A DNA stretch of 64,000 nt from Pisolithus tinctorius. Taxonomy: Eukaryota > Basidiomycota > Agaricomycetes > Boletales > Pisolithaceae. Location of the stretch: contig JANFAH010000071.1 in the NCBI GenBank assembly GCA_024663395.1, positions 1 to 64,000 on the forward strand. Direction: 5' to 3'. The notes under the pieces are model-generated. The model had not been told where the DNA came from. It was given only the letters and a program-made list of their open reading frames with translations, and did not search any database. Positions 55,344 through 64,000 of this stretch are shown in pieces (the stretch's first letter is position 1; each line of letters begins with the position of its first letter). The position numbers were made by a program, and so were the translations under genes.

Positions 55344-57608
55344 GACGGATATGATATTGCACAGCTAGGGCATCTAGGGCTTGGACGAATGTGGGACCAT
55401 TGTCAGTGACAATCTCAGTGAGCAGGCCCCAGCAGCATAGGATATCCTCGAAGATGAAGGATGCGAGCGTGGTACTATTTTCCGCGCACAACATGTGCCA
55501 TTCGGGATATGAGGTGAGCGCGCAACGAGCCTGGACTATGTAGCGGTAGCTGCCGGCTTTGGGCATCAGCATCGTGTCAATGTGAGCTTTATGAAACAGG
55601 CCCCCTATCATGGGTACAGTGGGGGGGATATGAAGCTTTTGTGTCTGGCGGATCTGACATTCGTGACAAGTGCGAACATACCACTTCACATCCTCGACAA
55701 GAAGAGGCCACCAAAAGTGGAGGAGAAGGCACATGCAGACCGTGAAGACACCCTTGTGTCCAAGGTCGTCATGCACTTCTTTGATGAGACGATACCGCTT
55801 GGATTCGTCGACGACTAGCTGGTGCCATCCATGTGGTTCCCTATGCCATAGATTTCCATCTAGGAGGAAGAAGCAGCTAGCCGAATTGAAGAAGGACGAG
55901 TACTGTGCATCAGTAAGGTCAGGAGGTCGCTCGTGGGTCGCGAGGAATGCGCAGATCATTTCTATCTTTGCTTCACATGCCCGAGCCTTCGCGGACCGCG
56001 GAATAGCAGGGTCGTCTGAGGTATCGGAAGGGCTATTAGCATCAGCAGTCGCAGAGAATGCGAGATAGAAGGATGCAGGCGGTGGGAGGCTCGCCCGATG
56101 GTAAGCGGGTGGTGGTAGGGAGCAGTGATCTTGACTGGAAAGTGACATAGCAGGCGGGCGGTCATTGACAACCTGTGTAGAGAAAGAGTAGAAACGGTCC
56201 AGCCAATCCTCATGGTCGTCAACCTCGGGCGGGTCGAGCTCTGACCGCGGACAGCGGGATAAGCCGTCAGGGCCAGCATGCTTGTCCACGGGAACATGGA
56301 CGAGTTTGAACGAGAAGAGGAGGACACCAGCGATCCAGCGATTGATTGTCGCGTTAGGCTGGAGATCTGGGTTATTTATCATGCCCTTAATATACTTTGC
56401 ATCTACCTCCACAGTGAAGTTAGTGAGACCAAAGATGTATATGCATACCACGCACAACGTGCAGAAGAGACCGTACAACTCAAGCTTAGCCTGGGAGTAG
56501 TGGCTTTCCACTTCATTGAGGGTGATGGATCCGAAGCGACTTGGGTACCGTCTGCCATCTTCGCCAAGCTGGTAGAGGATGTAGCCAACTGCGATGACCG
56601 ATGTGTTGACTGCTAGAACTACTTCGCGACCGCACTCATAGTCGATTCTTCGGAGTGCGGGGGACTTTACAATTTCATCCTTGAGTCGTTGCATGGCAGC
56701 GCGTTGCGGCTCGTCCCATGTGAATGGTACGTCTTTCCGCGTGAGCGCGACTAGCGGCCGCATGATCTTGGCGAAGTCTTTGATGAAGATGTGTAGCACA
56801 CCGCAGACACCGAGGAAACCGCGAACCTGTGTCAGGTTGCGGCACTCGGGCCAGTCGCGGATCTTCTGCACTTTGCTTTCTTCAGGAATGCGACCTTCAA
56901 AGGTGCACTTGTGGCCAATGATCACAGCAGACGGAGCGGCTAGCACGAACTTCTTTGCCGAGACGGTGGCTCTGACGTTCTGCAAACGCTGAAGGATACA
57001 GTTAACGACTATACAGTGATTCCAGATAAATTTCCGAATCCCAGGATTCTCCGGGATAGTCTCATAGGAGCCGTCTGCGCGCTGATAGCGGGTGGTCTCG
57101 GATTTCACGGGGATGTCATCTATGAAAGGCAGGGTATGGTGTGGGATCTCATCCTGGAGCACAAATGCAGTATCTCCCTGGTATACCTGTACTGCATTCG
57201 CATGACCCTGCGGCAGAGTAGTAAGCCGATGTGGTCCGAGGGGGGTACCGAAGGTGGTGAGGTTGTGGGAATCCACGTGAAGTGCGTGCTGGTCATACCC
57301 GGAGTAGAGGTCCATCATCGCATACACTGCATATCCAGCAAAGGATTCTGCGAGGTGTTCTACGAAGGGTGGAACGGACGCATCGCGGATGGTCACTGCA
57401 TTCAGGGGCTGTAAGTCATGCACAAGGCGAAGAGACTTTCCATCTTTCTTTACTACGCAGAACCAGCAGGAGCGGTAAGCCGCTGTAGAAGGTTCATACA
57501 TGCCAGACTTGATGCGATCTTTAATCATGTCTATGACTTGGGCATGGATCGCGTTCGGGATAGGGATATTGCGTTGGACCCAAGGCGTGTGCGGAATTGT
57601 AGGAATCT
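55344..57608 (-). pseudogene. Element D pol: RT, RNase H, integrase N-part
   Basis: A continuous frame entering near 57605 and running to the G2 junction. RT: YRSCWFCVVKKDGKSLRLVH, DLYSGYDQHALHVDS, catalytic LPFIDDIPVKS, then FLGVCGVLHIFIKDFAKI. RNase H with VNTSVIAVGYILYQ and VEVDAKYIKG. Zinc finger HDDLGHKGVF...CHECQ. Integrase HIDTMLMPKAG and VTDNGPTFVQA with two catalytic Asp. It stops at HIRHI where G2 starts; the third catalytic residue lies beyond G2. It is a Ty3/Gypsy pol of a lineage different from A and B. Confidence 0.85.
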
Positions 57609-58200
57609 TTACTGCGGAAAATAGCGTTCATCTAGGTGTCTGTGCTCTGTAATGTCCCAAGCAAATGCGAGCTCATGGACCAAAACGAGCCAAGTTACGA
57701 GTTTAAGTTCTTCTGGCCAAAGCCAATCCGCAGGATCGAGGTCAAGTTCCGCGGCCCATTCGGCAGTGAAGCGGGTGCCCGGAGCGAAGTCTGGTGGATG
57801 GGTTGGAAGTGGTTGAAGACCAGCAAGCGGGTCGTCAGGCAGGCTGCGCACGATGCGGTATTCTTCCGTCATCGGGGCAGGTACCGTCCGAACCTTCTTG
57901 GCAACCGGCTTGTAAACGAGGGTGCGAACCATGGGATCTAGTTGATAAACGCTGCCGAACGCGGCTATAGCAGAGGGGTTTAATATTGTCTGAGTGGAAG
58001 AGAGGAAGGTGAAAACAGGCGAGGGTATTCCAGTGGGTATGTTCCGCGGCATGGGTGCCGTGGGCGAAGGGAAGTTCGTCGAAGTAAAGGCTAATGATGA
58101 GACTGTAGGACTGAGGAACGGATAACAGCGGCTAAATAGGAAACAGGACGTTTTAGTAGGCTCTCCCCGACCGTTTGGTGGATCATCGATATTCAAAAAC
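57609..58200 (-). CDS. Element D linker frame between protease and RT
   Basis: Open frame of about 197 codons in the -1 frame relative to protease (LNIDDPPNGRGEPTKTSCF, then LAGLQPLPTHPPDFAPGTRF, WLWPEELKLVTWLVLVHELAFAW, DITEHRHLDERYFP). The end part resembles the segment that leads into RT in Gypsy polyproteins. RT follows in yet another -1 frame (near 57605) without an obvious slip site, so at least one of the changes is likely a mutation. Confidence 0.6.
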
Positions 58201-59230
58201 CCCATTCGACTATACTTTGGTGGCTATGGCAGTGCTTGCCACACTTGCAGCGTGGACAGCCCTCGCACCACGGGTGCGTGGGCAAAGTGTACTCGCGGCC
58301 GTCGTTTGGATCGTGGAGAGTGATCCGTTGTCCACCGTTGGGATAATCGTTTGTTACCGCACTCATAAGGCAAATGAACGGATGTCCGAGGAGCATGTCA
58401 AAGTTGGCATGTTCAATTACTTGAACCTGTAGCATGACTGGCCCAGCGCCAAAGTCGAGTTTCAGGTTCTCTAGTACGCCTACAGTAGTGTCTTTAGACA
58501 TGTTAGCAGACATCATAGTCATGAGATGATCGCAGCACAATGGGAATCCGATCTTTTCCCAAACGTGCCTGGGCATGGTGATGATTTCCGAACCAGAATC
58601 TAGTATGCAGTTGATTGTGACATCAGTCCTGGGGACCTTAGCCTCGATGCAGTGGAGCGGCAGAGTGTGGTGAGCTACGATGGAGCTGTCATCACCGCGG
58701 ATAACACGGTCTCCGTATTCATGCGCGGTTCTTTGAGGATCGCGGCCGGTCAGTTCATTCACTTGTACTCCTTCTTCATCGTCACTACGAACTACCTCAA
58801 TCTCGTTTGTGGTGACGCATTTCGCCATGGTGATGTCTCTGAACTGTTTGCAAAACTCTGGGGCTACTGCAAATAATTCTTTGACTGGCATGGCAACGCT
58901 AGTTTCGAGTACGCGCTCCACGATACGCTTGGGCGCGGCTTCATCTTCGAGAGGGAACAAGTAATGGTACTGGTTTTGATTGCGAGCTGCTGGGTATGGT
59001 GTCTGCGACAGAACAATTGCCGTGGGAACGGGATCCTTGCGCGCGGGCGTCGGAGCCGGACTAGTTGGAGGAACATATGGTTTCGTAGCGCTGGATGTTG
59101 GTGCAGGTGTGGAGGGCTCGGATGCCTGGCGAGCAGCACGTGAACTTTGAACACCAGGGGAAATGATTTCCTCTTCAACAGTGGCTGTGCACGGGTCGAC
59201 TCGTGGAGGGTTGGCAGGATGTGCCGCGGG
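58193..59230 (-). pseudogene. Element D protease frame
   Basis: Same frame as gag, after one TGA at 59231-59233. It begins with a Pro/Ala-rich linker and has the retropepsin signature CILDSGSEIITMP (about 58600) and NFDMLLGHPFICLM. The C-terminal part is Cys/His-rich (WCEGCPRCKCGKHCHSH). It ends TGA at 58193 directly after the heptamer G-GGT-TTT in frame. The gag stop may be natural readthrough or a CGA>TGA change. Confidence 0.7.
58196..58202 (-). promoter_or_regulatory. Possible -1 ribosomal frameshift site
   Basis: The heptamer GGGTTTT is in the X-XXY-YYZ phase at the end of the protease frame, immediately before TGA. A -1 slip would enter the linker frame. A lost base in the G/T run would give the same picture. 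Confidence 0.4.
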
Positions 59231-61009
59231 TCAAGCTGTGATTTCAACTCTGTCGAAGCGGGCTTTCTTTCCACGGGGAATGACTGCTCCCTTGTTACCT
59301 TTATCTGCTTGGTAGGTAGCCCAAGCTTGAGCGACATATGCTTGGAAGTCAGGGTCAGCTAAGTCTGCGACAGGTTCATTGGCATCTTGGACAGTGTTTA
59401 AGAAGGCAGAAGGCTGGATCTCCAACTGCACGTCAATTTCGGGATGAGCAATGCAGAAGAGGTTGGCGGTGCCTTGTGCAGCCGCGTTGCGCGGAGCAGG
59501 AGTCACGGTGTGCGCGCTGGCCTGATCTCTGTCAGCCATGACGCGGTCAACAGCCTCTCTTAGTGAGTTACACTCGGGGAAGCATGGAATTCGGCTTCCG
59601 TCCGCAAGATAGAGACGGTTGTCTGTACCTCTTGTGATCTTACCTGTGCGGATATAAACTTCAACGAGCGTGCACATCCTTGTCCAGTGGTTGGGGTCTG
59701 CACAGAAACCGCAGCCAGGTCTGCGTTGCTGCGGCAGAGGCTGCGTCTGGAAGTTGTATTCCTGTTTAACGACAGTGCCAGGAGGTGGCACTTGTGGCAT
59801 GTAAGCCGACGAGGGAGGTGCAGCTGGCGAGGCCGCGGTACCCATTGTCAGTACCGCGCTATGAAGAGCGGATCCTGTCAGAAGGAACTTAGCAGCTTTG
59901 ACGACTTCTGCGAGCGGGTATGGATCGTCAGGGTGGAGGTCGGTGCGGACTATGGAGAGTCGATGACGAATACAGTCTGCGATGGCCCTCGGGAAGCCAT
60001 TCAGGAACATGGAATCCCATTCCATCTCTGCAAGCTTTTTAGTTTTAATGAGCAGGGCAGAAATCTTAGCGAATTTCTGCTGGTATTCTCCGAGGTCATC
60101 CTGGTTCCACATAGGCTTGGACTGATATTCTTCGACGAGGTACTGCAAGTCTGCACAGCAGTAGCAGTCGTCACCCTCGCAGCCAGGGTACAAACCCTTA
60201 ACAGCTACTACGAAGGCATCCCAGTCATCGGCCACGGGAGCAGCTTCTGGGAGCGTTTGCCAGACCTCGGCTTCCTCGAGGTCAGCATAGCAGATTGCGG
60301 CTCTGATCTTGCCACGGTCATCAAGAGCAGCGAGAGTACCAAGGAAGTCGATGTCTTCGAGGTAGCGCGGAAGCTGCGCGGGAGAATCTCTGCTAAATTT
60401 AGGTGAGTTTTGTGTTCCGTGGAGCAGCATCTGAAACTGAGGATTAGCCATAGGTGGGTTAACCTGTGGTGGCGGTGCCAGATTGGTAACGGGTGGAACG
60501 GGTATTGATTGCGGGTGCGAAGCGGTTGGTATAGTGCGCGAGCGAGCTGGCGGAAGCGTTGGTGGGTTACTAATTGGCTGATGGGTGGTCTGCGACCGAG
60601 TGAGTGGTCGCGGCAGTGTGGTGGATGGAGCTGGGAGTCTGGGTATAGATTCGGAGGCATCAAAGAGACGGGAAAAAGAGGGCGTCGGTGATGATGAATC
60701 AGATGATGTGACAGGTGTTAAAGGTGATGGTGGGGTTTCGGGCCTTCGGGGAGTCGAGTGGATAAAGCCACCGGGAAAATCAGGGGCAGTGAGATCTAGG
60801 TGATCCGACGCGATGGATATCTGATCTGCCGAGATATCAGGAGGAGTGATCGCGGGTAGTACCCACAGAATGTCAGTGGGTAATTGCACATGATCTGGTG
60901 TTACGGGTGAAACAGGGCGGAAAATGTCAGAGTCTTCTGACAGGTTCAGATTGCGAAAGTGCAGGCAGAAATTTTCTAGTTCGGTGCGTTCGGCAGTGCG
61001 CCTGAGCAA
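59231..61009 (-). CDS. Element D gag, about 592 aa
   Basis: A long open frame. The N-terminal 180 residues are Pro/Ser/Thr-rich. The gag core includes YLEDIDFLGTLAALDDRGKI, CYADLEEAEVWQTL and FLNGFPRAIADCIRHRL. One CCHC zinc knuckle CGFCADPNHWTRMC lies near residue 440. No ATG is found at the apparent start; the frame stays open toward the LTR and the first in-frame ATG is about 180 codons in, so the original start was lost or is supplied by splicing. It ends TGA at 59231, after which the same frame continues as protease. Confidence 0.8.
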   Translation of the reverse strand: MLRRTAERTELENFCLHFRNLNLSEDSDIFRPVSPVTPDHVQLPTDILWVLPAITPPDISADQISIASDHLDLTAPDFPGGFIHSTPRRPETPPSPLTPVTSSDSSSPTPSFSRLFDASESIPRLPAPSTTLPRPLTRSQTTHQPISNPPTLPPARSRTIPTASHPQSIPVPPVTNLAPPPQVNPPMANPQFQMLLHGTQNSPKFSRDSPAQLPRYLEDIDFLGTLAALDDRGKIRAAICYADLEEAEVWQTLPEAAPVADDWDAFVVAVKGLYPGCEGDDCYCCADLQYLVEEYQSKPMWNQDDLGEYQQKFAKISALLIKTKKLAEMEWDSMFLNGFPRAIADCIRHRLSIVRTDLHPDDPYPLAEVVKAAKFLLTGSALHSAVLTMGTAASPAAPPSSAYMPQVPPPGTVVKQEYNFQTQPLPQQRRPGCGFCADPNHWTRMCTLVEVYIRTGKITRGTDNRLYLADGSRIPCFPECNSLREAVDRVMADRDQASAHTVTPAPRNAAAQGTANLFCIAHPEIDVQLEIQPSAFLNTVQDANEPVADLADPDFQAYVAQAWATYQADKGNKGAVIPRGKKARFDRVEITA

Positions 61010-61033
61010 CCTTCTGGAAGCGACAGCAGAATC

Positions 61034-61050
61034 CCTCGCAGTGGGCTCCA
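61034..61050 (-). promoter_or_regulatory. Primer-binding-site candidate of element D
   Basis: Minus strand TGGAGCCCACTGCGAGG, two bases after the 5' LTR, matches that of C except for one transition. Confidence 0.6.
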
Positions 61051-61052
61051 GT

Positions 61053-61708
61053 TGTAGGAAAAGCCCAAGTAGCTGTATAACACGAGCTAGATGGCTTAGA
61101 TAACAACAATAAAAAATGAAGGGAACGAATTGTTCGTCCCAAGGGATTCTGGACTGTTGGGACTAGAAGGAGAGACCCAGTGCTTTGTAGCGGTAGTGTT
61201 TTGTGACGTGCGCGGCGTGGTCCGCGGAGTAGTACTGGCAATGCGAGCGGTGCGAGCGGTATACGTAGTTCGTGCATGGCAGAATGCGAGATGTGCGGTG
61301 TAGACAAAGTGGAAAAGAAACTCGTGGTGACCTTCCGAGTGCCAAAAGGTATCATTCTGTACCTAAGTACAGGGCTTTTATAGTCCGGGCAAACCCGGAA
61401 CCTAAGTAAGACAGGGTACAGTAAGGGAAGGCCGCGCGACAGCACGTACTCAGAAGACAGGCCAAAACAGAGGCCGAGGGTATACTACAAGCACTAAAAG
61501 AATAGAGACCGTGATAAAAAAAAGAGTCTGAGGAAAAACAACAACCAGAGCACAGCGGCCGCAGGTATAGCATTGCGCGAGAAGGAGCGAGGGCGTGGGA
61601 AGGTAGCGCATGAACAATGGCGAACGCGAGAGGGGAGCGGTCGTAACAGTAGTCACGGAATGGTTAATGATAGGGGCTTACGCATCCAGGGAATGCGGAT
61701 TCCTCACA
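61053..61708 (-). mobile_element. Element D, 5' LTR
   Basis: 656 bp, near-identical to 50917-51572. Followed on the plus side by the ACGG target copy (61709-61712) and by gag of C. Confidence 0.95.
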
Positions 61709-64000
61709 ACGGGTCCAATAACCCTCACACGTTTCATCACTTCGTCACAGAGGGAACAGCGTATGTCGAGGATGGGCGCGTTGAGACAAAGAAGCGCGCG
61801 TTCATACTGTCGCATTACCTAACGGGGAAAGCACATGAGTTCTATGTGCGTGAAGTATCCGGGGACCCTTACAAATGGAGGCTTTCCGATTTCTTCACTG
61901 AGTTATTCAACTACTGTTTCCCCATCGATTTCCGAATGTGCCAGAGAGAAAAACTTCAGTCCTGTTATCAGAACTCCAAGACTGTTAAAAATTACCTTTA
62001 CGAGCTGAATGAGATTTGGAATATGATTGGGGAGACGAATGAACGCACCAAAGTACATAAGTTCTGGTCAGGACTCCACCGAGAACTACAGCGCAACCTA
62101 TGGAAAGAAAAGCTGAACCCGGAAATCTCAACACTAAAAAAGGTCGTAGCCTCTGCAGAGATACTCGAGATCGCGCAATAAATCACTGGGGACTATGTTC
62201 ATAAGTTGCAGAGACGGCGAAGTAAAAAGCACACCGTTGAAAGTGCAGCCGTCTCGACTGGAGAAACAGAAACCCCAAGACAAAGGCGACTGCATACCCG
62301 TAAGGGGAGATACAAAGGTGATGGGAATGCTAAGGACTCAACACCCATGGATTCCTCTAAGACAGGAGGACAACGTGCGAAATGTCTGGATAGGCATAAG
62401 CGCGATAGCCCGAAGCTAAGTAAGGAGGAGCAAGAGCGTCATAAAGCAGAAGGCCTCTGCTTTATCTGCCACAAGTCTGGACACTTCTCGAGGAACTGTC
62501 CTGATTGCCACACCGTCTCCACACCCAACAAGCCCCCAGGCATTGCGAGTTTCGGAGTGGATGTCGACTTTGGGGATGTTGAGTGCCAACGTCAATTGGC
62601 CACGTCAGTTGATCACGACCCTGAGATCTCTGTAAATTTCATTCAAACTCGAGGCCCTAGGGTCCAAGACGAAGAAGACCTACCTGATGATGACCTCCCC
62701 ACTCTCAAGAGCATCTCGGATGACGACGATGAAGAAAGACTTAGTGACATTTTTACTACTGATGAAGATGACTTACCCACTGGAATGCAAATATACACGT
62801 ATGATCGTAGACCGTTCCAGGGATACCAATCATTGGGAACCCGGCTCGGACACCCCTTGGAAGAACGCACGATGGACCGATTGGCCGGGATTTGCTACCC
62901 AGGCGACGACCCAGACTCGCTGAGCACCTTCATGGATTCCCAATTCCTCGTATACGACTTGGGCACTGGACAACATATGATCAGGGAAAGTGAGAGAGAT
63001 GTATTAGGACCAGGAGACGAGATCAGAATCGACACTCACCTCCTACTCAACCCTGCGTTCTGACTTGATAGTTGGTACTGGTTTAGGAAAGGGGAGCGCG
63101 CAGGCATCCCAAAGGCTGAGTTACGGAACTGCGAAAGGTCCAGAACCTGGAGATCTCGTCCGATGGGCAGGCCCTTCGAAGATCACATCGAGGCTAGACT
63201 TGGAGAATATAGTCTCCAGGTCCTGGAAGGCGGAAATGCGGATCGATTCATGTGTGTCAGGAAGGATGATACAACGTTTGAGGTGCTCAATTACCATATG
63301 GCTCTGTGCTTTGAACTCCCAATTAGCAGGGTGACCACCCCCTATTTTGACATCGCCCGCTGGCATGCTAAGAAGCTCTTTCATGCGTGTATGGAGTTGA
63401 TGAGCCGCGACCCTTTCGAAGGTGACGACGATGTAGGGATCTGGTCCCTGACGGTAGACGAGGACCTTGAAGAGGTGGATAATAAGCACCATGACTCCAG
63501 AGAGGACATACCTTGTAGTGCAATCCACCTGAATGGTACTACCGTTTGTAATGACAATCGGACGACCCTCCAACGAAACGCTTCAATAGCTAAGGACTTC
63601 ACACAAAAGATACCAAAGCCTTTAGTGGTGGTGGTGCACATCAATGGCCACCCAGCGCGAGCTTTGATTGACACTGGATCGCTGGCTGACTTTATGTCAG
63701 TAACGCTAGCAGAGCAATTAAATGTGAAATGGATCCCACTTGAAAAGCCACTTACCATACAGCTGGCAGTACAAGGATCACGTTCGAAGGTAAACTTCAG
63801 GACGAGAGTATGCCTACAGTACCAGGGCATTGATTGTGAGCAACACTTTGATGTGATGAACTTACAAAACTATGATCTTATCCTTGGGACGCTGTTCTTG
63901 TATCAGCACAAAGTCATGGTGGGACTACATTCCCTGAGAGTGGTGATTGGTAGTACAACCCCAACTGAGATGAAGGGCGAACAGGTATCGACCCTGGAAT
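61709..64000 (+). pseudogene. Element C gag (second part) and protease
   Basis: The gag frame of C resumes (NNPHTFHHFVTEGTAYVEDG, KAHEFYVREVSGDPYKW, CQREKLQSCYQNSKTVKNYL). It carries a CCHC knuckle CFICHKSGHFSRNC (62458-62499), an acidic linker, and then aspartic protease with VVVVHINGHPARALIDTGS (DTGS at 63670-63681) and NYDLILGTLFLYQHKV. Only two stops interrupt this single frame: TAA at 62179-62181 (fits CAA>TAA) and TGA at 63061-63063 (fits CGA>TGA). There is no frameshift. RT and the rest lie outside the window. It is a Ty3/Gypsy gag-protease fusion frame silenced by transitions. Confidence 0.85.

Noticed and set aside
57600..57612. Second programmed frameshift in element D
   Set aside because: The frame changes by -1 again, but no X-XXY-YYZ heptamer is in phase. 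A lost base is simpler.
1..64000. KDZ-type transposase, TET/JBP genes, Helitron helicase, tRNA or rRNA genes
   Set aside because: Looked for by eye because the hypothetical families here are typical of repeat-rich mushroom loci. No convincing motif was found. Without a search tool absence is not proven.

Overview
The window looks like a repeat-rich block of a filamentous basidiomycete (Agaricomycete) genome. The reasons are short GT-AG introns of about 50 bp, chromovirus-type Ty3/Gypsy elements, and families of multi-copy hypothetical proteins that I recognise from mushroom genomes by memory only. I see no intact housekeeping gene. Nearly everything is transposable-element DNA or decayed gene copies. 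Names used here: A, B, C, D are Ty3/Gypsy elements; E is a 1.85-kb TG..CA unit; G is a solo-LTR family; FB is a palindromic Tc1/mariner-like element.

Layout. 1-9 kb: decayed spliced gene copies with ordinary CpG content (internal repeats, a repeat-associated hypothetical protein, a TPR fragment). About 9-36 kb: strongly CpG-depleted DNA. It holds two decayed hypothetical genes, an FB palindrome, fragments of the RNA polymerase II largest subunit split by a CpG-rich solo LTR (G3), two minisatellites, a DIRS-like RT/RNase H relic, the old Gypsy element A, a second FB palindrome, and inverted LTR pieces. 36.5-48.2 kb: Gypsy B on the minus strand, split by solo LTR G1 and two E units. 48.2-64 kb: Gypsy C on the plus strand, split by the complete minus-strand element D, which is itself split by solo LTR G2. 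The right half is a nest read from exact junctions and target-site duplications: E3 < FB3 < B < C < D < G2.

How the parts work together. A, B and D each carry, between the end of pol and the 3' LTR, an extra spliced gene on the strand opposite to gag-pol. Each protein has an acidic or coiled-coil part and a paired CX2CX6C cysteine module of Zn2Cys6 type. A and B share a phase-2 intron one codon before the first cysteine. All three reading frames are open although pol is broken in each element. This conserved antisense cargo gene is the most interesting thing here.

Decay is dominated by changes that fit C-to-T deamination: CpG loss, in-frame stops explained by CGA>TGA or CAA>TAA, and a catalytic Glu>Lys change in the integrase of B. 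Coordinates of spliced genes give the outer limits; exon limits are in the text.
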